Origin: Furfurilactobacillus entadae
Lineage (GTDB): Bacteria; Bacillota; Bacilli; Lactobacillales; Lactobacillaceae
Direction: 5' to 3'
Assembly: GCF_045862745.1 (NCBI RefSeq)
Contig: NZ_BQXN01000003.1
Coordinates: 62,001-126,000, forward strand
Length of the DNA stretch: 64,000 nt
Shown here one piece after another: positions 7,491-14,945 of this stretch (positions are counted from its first letter, which is position 1; every line of letters begins with the position of its first letter). Both the position numbers and the translations under genes were made by a program. A model generated the notes under the pieces. It did not search any database and had not been told where the DNA came from. It was given only the letters and a program-made list of their open reading frames with translations.

Positions 7491-8834
7491 TTATTCTGCC
7501 TTCGTAAAGTGCCACTTTTTATTCAAATAATAATAGAACGGAATCCCCAGTAAGGTCACCACGATCCCGATGGCCGTTGTCGTGAACTGAGTAAACACGG
7601 TGTTCACCAAAATGAACACTCCACCGATTAAGGCCACCAGCGGAATCCACGGGTACAACGGAACTTTGTAGGGCCGAAGTAACTCTGGTTGGCGCCGGCG
7701 TAGAATCATGACCGCCGCAAACGACATGCAGTAAAAAATCCACACGACGAACACCAACATGTTCGTGATGGCGTCAAACGCACCAGATAACATCATTAAG
7801 AAAGCAATCGCGTACTGAGCAAGACCAGCAAACCACGGCACGCCGGCCCGATTCAGTGAGGCAAATGCGTTTCCAAACGGTAGTTTATGTTCAACACCCA
7901 TGACGTACGGAATCCGCATCCCCGTCATGATGTAGCCGTTTAAGCCACCATAAACTGAAACCAAGATCCCAATGGTAATAAACTTACCACCCACGCCGCC
8001 AAAAATGATTTTCGCAACGTCAGCCGCAACGTTTAGGTTCCCGGCCACCCGGCTAACGGGTTCAACAAATAAAAATACTGCGTTGACCAGCAGGTAAACA
8101 ACCATGACCAACCCGATTCCTAGTGCAATCGCCCGTGGCAAATCCTTTTTGGGGTTCTTCATTTCACCGGCAATGTTTCCAACGTGCATCCACCCGTCGT
8201 ACGCAAACATCGTGGCCAGTAAACCGTTTCCTAGTGCTGTCCAGAAGCCAAGATGGGCCCCGGCAACCACCGGAAACAGTGAGAAATCGACGCCACCGGA
8301 ATGAAAGAACCCAAGCAGGACGATCAAAGCCAGCGGAATCAGTTTAACCACGAGTGCAACGGAGGTCACCCAGCCACCAGCCCGCGCACTGATCCAATTG
8401 ATCAACAGCAGTGACAATGCCATCAACATTGCAATTGGCACGATCAGGTGTGCGTTCAGCCCAAATAAATTCGTAAACTGAGTCCCAAATGCAATCGCAA
8501 TGGCCGCAATGTTAGCAGGAAACGCAATCACTGCCTGCGCCCAGCCGGCTAAAAAGCCCCAGAAGTGACCATATGTCCGTTCAATGTACCGTGTCATCCC
8601 ACCGGCTTCAGGAAAGGCGGCGGCAAGTTCAGCGGCCGTTAACCCGGCACAAATCGTGATGATCCCACCAAGAAACCAGGCAAACATGGCCATACTTGAT
8701 GTTCCCGTAGATGTCGTTACCGCGGCGGCCTTGAAGAAGACCCCCGCACCAATCACGGTTCCCATCACAGTTGATAAGGCCGGGAAAAAGCCCAGTGTTT
8801 TTTTCAGTCCATACTGCTCTGCGTGTTCTTCCAT
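7491..8834 (-). CDS. APC-superfamily amino-acid permease
   Basis: This 447-residue integral membrane protein has about 12 hydrophobic segments. The first helix carries the APC-type unwound motif GTVIGAGVFF, and the third-segment region reads AAFPEAGGMTRYIERTYG, typical of the LAT/SteT-like amino-acid transporters and exchangers. Substrate cannot be assigned. It lies downstream of a DUF915 hydrolase on the same strand, separated by a terminator at 8866-8896 only 32 bases before its start codon, so its transcription must either read through that hairpin or be controlled by it. Translation starts at the ATG preceded by AAAAAGAGG. Confidence 0.88.
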   Translation of the reverse strand: MEEHAEQYGLKKTLGFFPALSTVMGTVIGAGVFFKAAAVTTSTGTSSMAMFAWFLGGIITICAGLTAAELAAAFPEAGGMTRYIERTYGHFWGFLAGWAQAVIAFPANIAAIAIAFGTQFTNLFGLNAHLIVPIAMLMALSLLLINWISARAGGWVTSVALVVKLIPLALIVLLGFFHSGGVDFSLFPVVAGAHLGFWTALGNGLLATMFAYDGWMHVGNIAGEMKNPKKDLPRAIALGIGLVMVVYLLVNAVFLFVEPVSRVAGNLNVAADVAKIIFGGVGGKFITIGILVSVYGGLNGYIMTGMRIPYVMGVEHKLPFGNAFASLNRAGVPWFAGLAQYAIAFLMMLSGAFDAITNMLVFVVWIFYCMSFAAVMILRRRQPELLRPYKVPLYPWIPLVALIGGVFILVNTVFTQFTTTAIGIVVTLLGIPFYYYLNKKWHFTKAE

Positions 8835-8865
8835 TCGTTACCTCTTTTTCTCCCGTTATGCCAAA

Positions 8866-8896
8866 CAAAAAGATGGCGCACAGGCATGGCGCCATC
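8866..8896 (-). terminator. Intrinsic terminator between DUF915 gene and permease
   Basis: On the minus strand GATGGCGC pairs with GCGCCATC (8-bp stem, 9-base loop) and TTTTTG follows. It is the natural end for the DUF915 transcript but also lies in the permease leader. Confidence 0.75.
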
Positions 8897-8978
8897 CCAC
8901 GATCAACCCATCGGTCAGTTGATCCACTTCATTATGCCCTTTTGGGGTTATGTTCAGAATGATTCACTCAACAGAACA

Positions 8979-9920
8979 TTATGCCAAAAACAACTGCGCA
9001 ATGCTAGCCCTGTGAAGTAAATTAGTTACAAATACAACTTTCCGATAGGCAAGCCCGTTCACTCCTCTTATTTCCCCCCACAAAAAGGTAATCATCGTTT
9101 GATCAACCTGGGTATTGTTATGCAGCAACGTGTGCTTAGCGCGTTTACCAGTAAATTTCTTTTCGGTATACGATTTCGCCCGTCCCGCAATCAAATAGCG
9201 GAGGGACTTCGAGGACACGTTTGGCACCGTCCCATCCGTTGCCCCGCCAGTATCTCCATAAATATTCAACACGTCCACCTGATGCTTCGGGAAGGTGTGC
9301 CGCAGCTTCGTCATTTCCGTATACGTTGTGTTCATCTTATTTGGTTTACCGTTTTGATCAAGGGTCATCCCCGCCGGCTGACGGATTCCGTCCGGAATTC
9401 CGCTAAAGTTTAGCCCTGCAAAATGACCCGCGATGTCCACTTGTTTAACCAGCTTGGGTAAGCGCTTGTCCTGGCCGTATTCCAACATGTAATAGAGCAG
9501 GGAAATATTTCCTAACGAATGCCCCACCATTTTCACTTCATGAAAATGATATTGCTTTTGCAATGCAACGACCACGTTTTTCGCCCACTCACCGTGTTTT
9601 TCGTAGTCTAGTTGCCGGTTATCTTCGTAGTTCACCTCAATGATTGGGTTCACTGCGTTCTTAGGAATCGTTCCCTGTAGGCGCACCTTCCCCGTCTTAC
9701 TGACAAACGCCACGATTACCGTTTTGGTCACCCCAGCCGCCTTGGCCGCATTCACCATGTGCTCTTCCGCATGGTAGTTACTTCCGCCACCATGAAAAAA
9801 CAGTGTTGGTGCGGATGACTGAACGTACTTGATTTTGGTGCTTGCTGACGTTCCACCAATCAGCAAAGCAACCGCCAGCGCAATGATGCTTAACAACCCC
9901 AGTTTGGTTCTCTTTTTCAT
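8979..9920 (-). CDS. DUF915-family secreted or anchored alpha/beta hydrolase (3' end probably frameshifted)
   Basis: The 313-residue product begins with a basic stretch and a hydrophobic signal/anchor (residues ~6-27), then an alpha/beta-hydrolase fold: oxyanion region LFFHGGG, nucleophile elbow GHSLGN (Ser), acid region IYGD, and a late His (KHTLLHNN). DUF915 hydrolases are typical extracytoplasmic lactobacillus proteins of unknown substrate. The usual family ending is at about FLWG; here a run of six G (C6 at 9074-9079) shifts the frame and adds about 29 unrelated residues. With five G the frame would read FLWGK-stop. This may be a real frameshift, phase variation or a base-calling error. 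Confidence 0.85.
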   Translation of the reverse strand: MKKRTKLGLLSIIALAVALLIGGTSASTKIKYVQSSAPTLFFHGGGSNYHAEEHMVNAAKAAGVTKTVIVAFVSKTGKVRLQGTIPKNAVNPIIEVNYEDNRQLDYEKHGEWAKNVVVALQKQYHFHEVKMVGHSLGNISLLYYMLEYGQDKRLPKLVKQVDIAGHFAGLNFSGIPDGIRQPAGMTLDQNGKPNKMNTTYTEMTKLRHTFPKHQVDVLNIYGDTGGATDGTVPNVSSKSLRYLIAGRAKSYTEKKFTGKRAKHTLLHNNTQVDQTMITFLWGEIRGVNGLAYRKVVFVTNLLHRASIAQLFLA

Positions 9921-10031
9921 AACATCCTCCCCATTAATGGCGCACGCTTTTAATGCTTATACCGTTAACCTTATGCGTCATAATCGTTACTTTAATTATA
10001 GACCTCCTAACGTTTAACACCTAAAAGGAAC

Positions 10032-10061
10032 AAAAAAGATGTGCCGTTTAACCAGCACATC
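10032..10061 (-). terminator. Minus-strand terminator before the DUF915 promoter region
   Basis: On the minus strand GATGTGC pairs with GCACATC (10-base loop) and is followed by TTTTTTG. It would end a transcript coming from about 10.1-10.4 kb on the minus strand, where only a tiny ORF is visible. Confidence 0.65.
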
Positions 10062-10097
10062 CCCAGTTCAAGTCGTTACCTACTGGGCAAAACCTGA

Positions 10098-10198
10098 TAT
10101 AATAAATCAATGGAAGGGTAGTAAGTGGTTAGATCACTTACTACCCGCTGGGATAGGTGTTTTGTGTGAGCTAACCGCTAATGGCGGTTAGCTTTTTT
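10098..10198 (+). ncRNA. Candidate ~90-nt small RNA with its own promoter and terminator
   Basis: A TATAAT box (10098-10103), with a weak -35 (TTACCT at 10076-10081, 16 bp away), precedes two stem-loops. One is a perfect 12-bp hairpin (10116-10127 with 10135-10146). The other is a terminator, GCTAACCGC (10170-10178) with GCGGTTAGC (10184-10192), followed by six T. No ORF with a ribosome site fits inside. It is antisense to the 3' end of a 35-codon ORF on the other strand. This layout resembles stand-alone regulatory RNAs or type I antitoxins, but I recognise no known family. Confidence 0.5.
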
Positions 10199-10295
10199 GA
10201 TGATGTCGTAAGCCCGGGCAAGTCACACGATTGCCCGGGCCACGATATAAATGAACACAGCAAGCTACGCCATCATCCACACAAACTCCTGTCAT
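10188..10295 (-). CDS. Possible 35-residue small ORF opposite the candidate small RNA
   Basis: An ATG at 10295 lies 4 bases after AAAGGGGTGAGG, a strong ribosome site. The frame (MTGVCVDDGVACCVHLYRG, then a Pro/Gly/Arg/His-rich tail) stops inside the terminator of the candidate plus-strand RNA. It contains a perfect 10-bp hairpin at 10212-10240. The product is Cys-rich and not hydrophobic, unlike Fst, TxpA or holin-like type I toxins. It may be a leader or chance ORF. The rest of the 9921-10546 gap shows no gene. Confidence 0.25.
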   Translation of the reverse strand: MTGVCVDDGVACCVHLYRGPGNRVTCPGLRHHQKS

Positions 10296-10448
10296 CGATC
10301 CTCACCCCTTTACTGAGATTGGTGAAGATGAGGATTGGTAACACCCGTACCAGCTAAAACGTCTGCAAGTAGCTAACTTACAAACCGTCTGTATGTTTAT
10401 TTTAGCCGATGTTGCCATCAATATTTGTATCAAAAAGATGTCAAATTC

Positions 10449-10496
10449 AAAAGGGTCAGTCCAAAATCCGTTGCGATTTTAGACTGATCCTTTTTT
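10449..10496. terminator. Bidirectional terminator downstream of the GyrI-like gene
   Basis: Arms at 10451-10468 and 10475-10492 pair over about 17 of 18 positions (GGGTCAGTC with GACTGATCC at the base) and T-tracts occur on both strands. It ends the minus-strand GyrI-like transcript. Confidence 0.75.
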
Positions 10497-10546
10497 GATG
10501 TAAACGCGTTCCTGATTTTTATTGGAATAACAACGACCACCGACAA

Positions 10547-11218
10547 TTACCCCTTGGTAATCGTCAGCCCACTGTTCACCACTTTATTGATGTCCATCGG
10601 TTCGATCCCGTTCCGTAAAATGGTGTGCCATTCTTCACCACGGGTGTGCACAACATCATCCAAATAAAGTTCCATGTGCCAACTCTCAGCGGCCAATGAC
10701 CGGTAACCGGCATCCTTAATAAACTGCTGTAGTTTCGTGTTTGTCGGTCCCATTCGGTTAATCAGACCCACGCTACCGATCTGCGCTTCTAAGCCTTCTG
10801 AAAAGTGCAGTAACCGGATGTCCCATAAGTAAGACTGGTCCACGTCAGTAATGTTAAACTCCACTGTTTGTAGGAGTTCTTTTGTAATGAACGTCGGCTG
10901 CTGAATCATCAATTGATACCGCCATTCAGCGTCCCGGCCCGGTGTTACCCGCTCCCACATTGCCTGTAGTGGATACCGTTGGAATGGTTCGTACCCCTCA
11001 ATCTCCAAATTATGTTCTGGTGCCGCCGCTAAGTAATCTGCGACCCGGTACAGCGCGTCTGCCCGGGCAATAAAATCACGATTATTCGGATTGGCGTTAC
11101 CCGTCCCCGATAGCACAATGTACGGCCGTGTTGGTAAGTCGACGATCGACCCATTATTAACATCATGTGAGTACTCTGCTTGTTGAGCAACTTGCCAGTT
11201 TAGTTCACGATTAATCAT
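10547..11218 (-). CDS. GyrI-like small-molecule-binding domain protein
   Basis: The 223-residue protein starts at the ATG at 11218, 7-8 bases after GAGGGG; a GTG three codons earlier is less likely. The segment PYIVLSGTGNANPNNRDF followed by a helix (ADALYRVADYL) and the later HMELYLDD match the GyrI-like (SHS2-module) fold found in stand-alone drug- or ligand-binding proteins. There is no DNA-binding domain, so it is probably a ligand binder or hydrolase-like protein rather than a regulator. Transcription begins at a promoter overlapped by a perfect cre box, implying CcpA control. It ends at the terminator at 10449-10496. Confidence 0.72.
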   Translation of the reverse strand: MINRELNWQVAQQAEYSHDVNNGSIVDLPTRPYIVLSGTGNANPNNRDFIARADALYRVADYLAAAPEHNLEIEGYEPFQRYPLQAMWERVTPGRDAEWRYQLMIQQPTFITKELLQTVEFNITDVDQSYLWDIRLLHFSEGLEAQIGSVGLINRMGPTNTKLQQFIKDAGYRSLAAESWHMELYLDDVVHTRGEEWHTILRNGIEPMDINKVVNSGLTITKG

Positions 11219-11238
11219 TGTTATCACCCCTCAATAAA

Positions 11239-11276
11239 AGCGTAGCATAAACTAACCGTAATTGTAAGCGTTTTCA
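11239..11276 (-). promoter_or_regulatory. Promoter of the GyrI-like gene with perfect CcpA cre box
   Basis: On the minus strand TTACAA (11262-11267) and TACGCT (11239-11244) are 17 bp apart. TGAAAACGCTTACA (11263-11276) fits the cre consensus TGWAANCGNTNWCA at every position and overlaps the -35 box, so CcpA binding should repress. Confidence 0.75.
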
Positions 11277-11336
11277 TAAAACGTTTTGATAAATCTTGGG
11301 TAACTACATTAGGGAAGAAATTCACGTCATTAAAAC

Positions 11337-11451
11337 GCGAAAGAATCCGCAGGCCCTTCCTCAGGTAACAACAAACAGCACTCATGGACCAAAATCGTCC
11401 ATAAGTGCTGTTTGTTGTTACCTGAGCGAGCCTAACCGCGGTTTCTTTCGC
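11337..11451. repeat. 115-bp near-perfect palindrome at the end of the pdu operon
   Basis: The core is a perfect 23-bp inverted repeat (11360-11382 with 11404-11426), then one mismatch, then a 6-bp stem (ATGGAC/GTCCAT) closing a 7-base loop. Outside it GCGAAAGAA (11337-11345) pairs with TTCTTTCGC (11443-11451) around an imperfect internal part. It lies between the IMPase stop and the GyrI-like promoter. It could be the operon's terminator (only TTTT follows on the minus strand; seven T follow on the plus strand), an RNase III-sensitive element or a miniature mobile element. No second copy is present in the window. Confidence 0.7.
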
Positions 11452-11460
11452 TCTCTTTTT

Positions 11461-12237
11461 TTAATTTGCCAGTTCCCGAAAACTTGCCATCGCCGCTGGG
11501 GTCATCACCACGAAATCCTCTGGCCGTAGCAGTGACAAGCGGTGATTCGCCACCGTTCCCACCTCGAGGCCTAACGTCGTCGCCAGAACACAACCAGCCG
11601 CAAAATCCCATGGATTCAGGGTTGAAACGTACCCCACGTGCCGCCCGTTTAGCAGTTGTACAAACTCCAACCCAGCGCTTCCTAAAATCCGGACGCCTGA
11701 GGCATGGTAACCCACCGTCCCAAGGTTAAAGCGGTTGGTGTACAGTTGCCGCCAAGAAACACCAATTAGCCCATCTGCCAACGGCGTATTCTTGAGTTGC
11801 GGTAGTTTTTGATCGTTTTTATAAACCCCAATGGCTGGGCCACCCCAGTATAAATCATTGTTCATAACATCCAGAATGCCCCCAAATAGCGGCTTTCCAT
11901 CCTCATAAACGCCGATCATCGTCGCAAAACAATCATGCTTTCTCACAAAGTTTAGTGTCCCATCAATGGGATCGACAAAGAAAACTAAGCCGTGCAGATT
12001 TTGTGGCCGCGCGTGCTTATTTTCCTCCCCCATGATCTGAGCTTCTGGATAGGCTGCGCTAATCTTGGCCTCTAAAAACGTTTCAATCGCTTCATCTTCA
12101 TTTGTCACAAGGTCGTTCCGTGAACTTTTTTCAGCGACCCGCTCAATGCCATTAACACCGGGTCGTAATTGTTCAACGGCTTCAATCAGCCAACTCGTCA
12201 CGGCCTGTGCCAATGTCAATTGTGCTGCTCTTTCCAT
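11461..12237 (-). CDS. Inositol-monophosphatase-family phosphatase
   Basis: The 258-residue protein has the full set of Mg-dependent IMPase/SuhB/CysQ motifs: GEEN (residues ~75-78), FVDPIDGTLNF (DPIDGT signature, ~91-101) and NPWDFAAGC near 205 (WDxAAG). It hydrolyses a phosphate monoester; the substrate could be inositol phosphate, 3'-phosphoadenosine phosphate or another sugar phosphate. It begins 22 bases after pduV on the same strand, so it is probably cotranscribed as the last gene of the pdu operon, a link not expected from pathway logic. The start is an ATG after AAAGGGG. Confidence 0.87.
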   Translation of the reverse strand: MERAAQLTLAQAVTSWLIEAVEQLRPGVNGIERVAEKSSRNDLVTNEDEAIETFLEAKISAAYPEAQIMGEENKHARPQNLHGLVFFVDPIDGTLNFVRKHDCFATMIGVYEDGKPLFGGILDVMNNDLYWGGPAIGVYKNDQKLPQLKNTPLADGLIGVSWRQLYTNRFNLGTVGYHASGVRILGSAGLEFVQLLNGRHVGYVSTLNPWDFAAGCVLATTLGLEVGTVANHRLSLLRPEDFVVMTPAAMASFRELAN

Positions 12238-12259
12238 GCTCGTTGACCCCTTTACATAA

Positions 12260-12694
12260 TTAAACTAAATCTAAGGCGTGCACCACGTTCATCATGCCAA
12301 TATCCTGAACTGCTGAGCTCAAAATAATTCGGTCAGCACCGGCACTTCGTAAAAATTCCACGCTGCCATCAATTTGCGCCTGATCCGTCGCTAACTCGAC
12401 CTTGGTAATGATGCCAATGGCTGGTTTATTAAACATTGTGGCAAACCCAGGTGCAAAAATCTGCCGACGATCCAGAACACTTTGTAACATCAAGATTACG
12501 TCAGATTCCGCAGCCGTTACCGACAGCGCGCTGTAGAACCGGTGATGTTCCACAAATTCACCTGGTGTATCAACGGCGTCATCGAAAAACTCCACCGCCT
12601 GCGTTTTGTTATAGCGTAATGCCTCACCAGCCAAGCGCTGGTGGAGTGTCGTCTTACCGCAACCAACGGCACCAACCAATAGTGGACGTTTCAT
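12260..12694 (-). CDS. pduV: PduV/EutP-type small GTPase-like protein
   Basis: The 144-residue protein has a P-loop GAVGCGKTTL (residues 8-17), a DTPGEF switch-like motif (~42-47) and TKVELA in place of NKxD, as in EutP/PduV. In Salmonella PduV is associated with microcompartment positioning. It is the penultimate gene of the pdu operon, after the degenerate adenosyltransferase, with a clear AAAGGGG ribosome site. Length matches the family. Confidence 0.88.
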   Translation of the reverse strand: MKRPLLVGAVGCGKTTLHQRLAGEALRYNKTQAVEFFDDAVDTPGEFVEHHRFYSALSVTAAESDVILMLQSVLDRRQIFAPGFATMFNKPAIGIITKVELATDQAQIDGSVEFLRSAGADRIILSSAVQDIGMMNVVHALDLV

Positions 12695-12715
12695 GACGCC
12701 ACCCCTTTCAACCTG

Positions 12716-13255
12716 TTAGAACGGCCAGTTTGGGTCACTGGCGTCGAATAATTCTTCCTGAACACCCATTTCAACGTAAACATACCGGGCAATGACGAAG
12801 AAGTAGTTGCCAAGTGTTTCTAAAAAATCGACAGCTAATCCTTCCGAAGCACCAGCAACCAGTTTCACCGATCGGTATGCCTTCAGTGCTAGTGTCCGCG
12901 CAATTTGTAGTTCGCTTGCCTGAATACTACCACCTGGCACCACAAATTTATGGAGTTCTGGTAGTGTGACCGAATACTGGGTCGTTAACCCCTTGAGCCA
13001 TTCACCTGCGCCCCCTGGAAACATTGCTGTATCAGGTGTCTCGCCTGGCTTAGTCAAATCAGCGCCAATGCAAAACAGAAGCCGCTGGATCGTTTTAAAC
13101 TCCGCGTCAAACGGTCGTAACCCATTATTCATTGCCCGGACGCGACACAATCCCAGCCAGGCCGTTAACTCGTCTAAAGCACCATAAGCTTCCACTTGTT
13201 GCGCGTTATAGTCGTGAAACACCCGGTCTTGGCGCTCCTCGTTTGATTCGTTCAT
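12716..13255 (-). CDS. Degenerate PduO-type adenosyltransferase-like protein
   Basis: The 179 residues align with the PduO/MMAB cobalamin adenosyltransferase fold: VEAYGALDELTAWLG (~21-35), LLFCIGADL, FVVPGG and FLETLGNYFFVIARY. Two catalytic elements are missing: the N-terminal GDxGxT ATP loop is absent, and the RTxxRRAER helix reads RTLALKAYR. NRLSDYLF is also altered to ETLGNYFF. The enzyme is therefore probably inactive, and may act as a structural or regulatory partner of true PduO, or bind corrinoid or nucleotide. It sits between pduU and pduV; the window has two intact adenosyltransferases elsewhere (18725-19312 and 59000-59569). Confidence 0.75.
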   Translation of the reverse strand: MNESNEERQDRVFHDYNAQQVEAYGALDELTAWLGLCRVRAMNNGLRPFDAEFKTIQRLLFCIGADLTKPGETPDTAMFPGGAGEWLKGLTTQYSVTLPELHKFVVPGGSIQASELQIARTLALKAYRSVKLVAGASEGLAVDFLETLGNYFFVIARYVYVEMGVQEELFDASDPNWPF

Positions 13256-13363
13256 GCGTTTGTTCCCCGCTTTACTTTTGTATCTGCTTCATTGCATTCA
13301 CGTTTTAAAGTACCATGTCCGCTAAAGACACACAAGTGAAGGGTATCTCAAAGGTTGAACCAA

Positions 13364-13717
13364 CTACGATTGCGTCAGCGGCGTAACTCGAAAATCAAGA
13401 ATCTGCTGCAACGTTGTTTGCGATGCAAGGAGGGCCGCCTTGACAGCATCCACTTGCCCAGCAACCAGGACAGAGCCACTAAACCGGTCAATGAAAATCA
13501 CGTTCACATCGCTTGCCTTAGTGGCTACATCGGACGCGATTGCGGCCGCCTCACCCGGTGTGATCGTTAACAAACCAAGCGCCGTTGATGTATCCGCGAT
13601 CCCCAGCTTATTAAAAATTTCCTCATCTGGGTGAACAATCACGTGGGCCATGGTGACTTGTTTACCAGGCACAGATTCTTGAATCACCCGTTCAAGTGTT
13701 TCTTCCTGTTCGTCCAT
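13364..13717 (-). CDS. pduU: PduU/EutS-type microcompartment shell protein
   Basis: This 117-residue protein is a circularly permuted BMC-domain shell hexamer subunit: the N-terminal barrel-forming part (GKQVTMAHVI), then LGLLTITPGEAAAIA and FIDRFSGSVLVAG, hallmarks of PduU/EutS. The extreme N-terminus (MDEQEETLERVIQESV) is an amphipathic helix. It lies 1 base from the pduW stop. A clear paralogue with the same motifs is at 32153-32503. The 107-base gap downstream holds no evident gene. Confidence 0.93.
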   Translation of the reverse strand: MDEQEETLERVIQESVPGKQVTMAHVIVHPDEEIFNKLGIADTSTALGLLTITPGEAAAIASDVATKASDVNVIFIDRFSGSVLVAGQVDAVKAALLASQTTLQQILDFRVTPLTQS

Positions 13718-13718
13718 C

Positions 13719-14921
13719 TTAGCCCTCCAGCCCCAATAACCGGGTCACATCACGGGCAATGACGACCTCTTCATCCGTTGGCACAACGAGGACCGTCACG
13801 GCACTTTCTGGTGTTGAGATTTGCTGTTCATTGGCCTCGTTTTTCTCAAGGTCGATCTGAACACCAAGGTACTTCAACTTGTTGGTGACAAGTCGCCGAA
13901 TCAATGCGGAATGTTCACCAACACCTGCTGTAAACGTAATGGCGTCCACACCGTCCAAATCAGCGGCGTAAGCCCCGATGTAGAAGACGATCTGGTGAAC
14001 ATACATCGTTAGGGCTAACCGCGCCCGTTCGTTTCCGGCTGCCGCGGCTTCTTCGATTTCCCGTAGATCATTTGAAATTCCGGAAACGCCAAGAAGCCCC
14101 GAGCATTCGTTTAACATCTTTTTAATGGCCGCTGAATCCATGCCTTCATGTTCTTCTAAGAACGGAATGATCTGCGGATCAATATCCCCGGACCGTGTTC
14201 CCATCATCAAACCAGCTAATGGTGTAAAGCCCATAGAATTATTGATCGTTTTACCATCCAGTATGGCCGAAATACTGGCACCGTTCCCCAAATGACAGCT
14301 AATCACCTTCCGCGCCGTTGGAACCAAACGGTGCGTTTCTTCCGCAATGTACTGGTGACTCGGTCCATGGAACCCGAAGCGCTTAATTCCATACTTTTCA
14401 TAATATTCATACGGTAGTGGATATAGTGCACTACTCATTGGAATGGTTGCGTTAAACGATGTGTCGAACACCGCCACCTGTTTTGCCTGTGGTAATTTCT
14501 CGCCAAACGCTTTAATTCCCTGTAAATTCACCGGATTATGTAGCGGTGACAGCGTACTCAATTCCTGAATCCGCTGCTCCACCGTTTCGTCCACGATGAC
14601 TGAGTGAAGGTAATACTGACCCCCGTTTGAAACCCGGTGACCAACCCCCTCAATCTCATCCAGTGAGGCAATGATGTGTTCTTCCAGTAACGTTTGCATC
14701 GTCAAGGCCACCGCGTCATTGTGCGATAAAATGGCCTTTGTTTGTTGCACCCGTGTGGATTTTGTTTGCCCCGCCGGTGTGTACGTCAGCGTTAGCATCG
14801 CATCAGGCTTCCCAATCCGTTCAATCTGGCCAGCTGCTAAAAATTGTTCCGTTGGCATTTCATACAATTTGAATTTCAGCGAAGAACTCCCTGAATTAAT
14901 TGCTAACACTTTATGTTTCAT
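13719..14921 (-). CDS. pduW: Propionate/acetate kinase PduW
   Basis: The 400-residue ASKHA kinase converts acyl-phosphate plus ADP to acid plus ATP, the energy-yielding end of propanediol breakdown. Acetokinase signatures are LAINSGSSSLKF at the N-terminus and GFHGPSHQYIAEE near 180. Further motifs are CHLGNGASISAI, GLMMGTRSGDIDP and FTAGVGEHS. Length is normal for AckA/PduW. Assignment to PduW rather than housekeeping AckA rests on its place between glpF and pduU. Confidence 0.9.
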   Translation of the reverse strand: MKHKVLAINSGSSSLKFKLYEMPTEQFLAAGQIERIGKPDAMLTLTYTPAGQTKSTRVQQTKAILSHNDAVALTMQTLLEEHIIASLDEIEGVGHRVSNGGQYYLHSVIVDETVEQRIQELSTLSPLHNPVNLQGIKAFGEKLPQAKQVAVFDTSFNATIPMSSALYPLPYEYYEKYGIKRFGFHGPSHQYIAEETHRLVPTARKVISCHLGNGASISAILDGKTINNSMGFTPLAGLMMGTRSGDIDPQIIPFLEEHEGMDSAAIKKMLNECSGLLGVSGISNDLREIEEAAAAGNERARLALTMYVHQIVFYIGAYAADLDGVDAITFTAGVGEHSALIRRLVTNKLKYLGVQIDLEKNEANEQQISTPESAVTVLVVPTDEEVVIARDVTRLLGLEG

Positions 14922-14945
14922 AATTTATGTCCCTCTTTTTATCAA

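Noticed and set aside
8835..8978. T-box or known amino-acid riboswitch before the permease
   Set aside because: No T-box sequence (TGGNACCGCG) or recognisable riboswitch core is present; the hairpin can be explained as the DUF915 terminator.
10188..10295. Fst- or TxpA-like type I toxin
   Set aside because: The peptide has no hydrophobic membrane segment and its residues do not match these families; only the locus geometry is similar, so it is kept as a low-confidence ORF.
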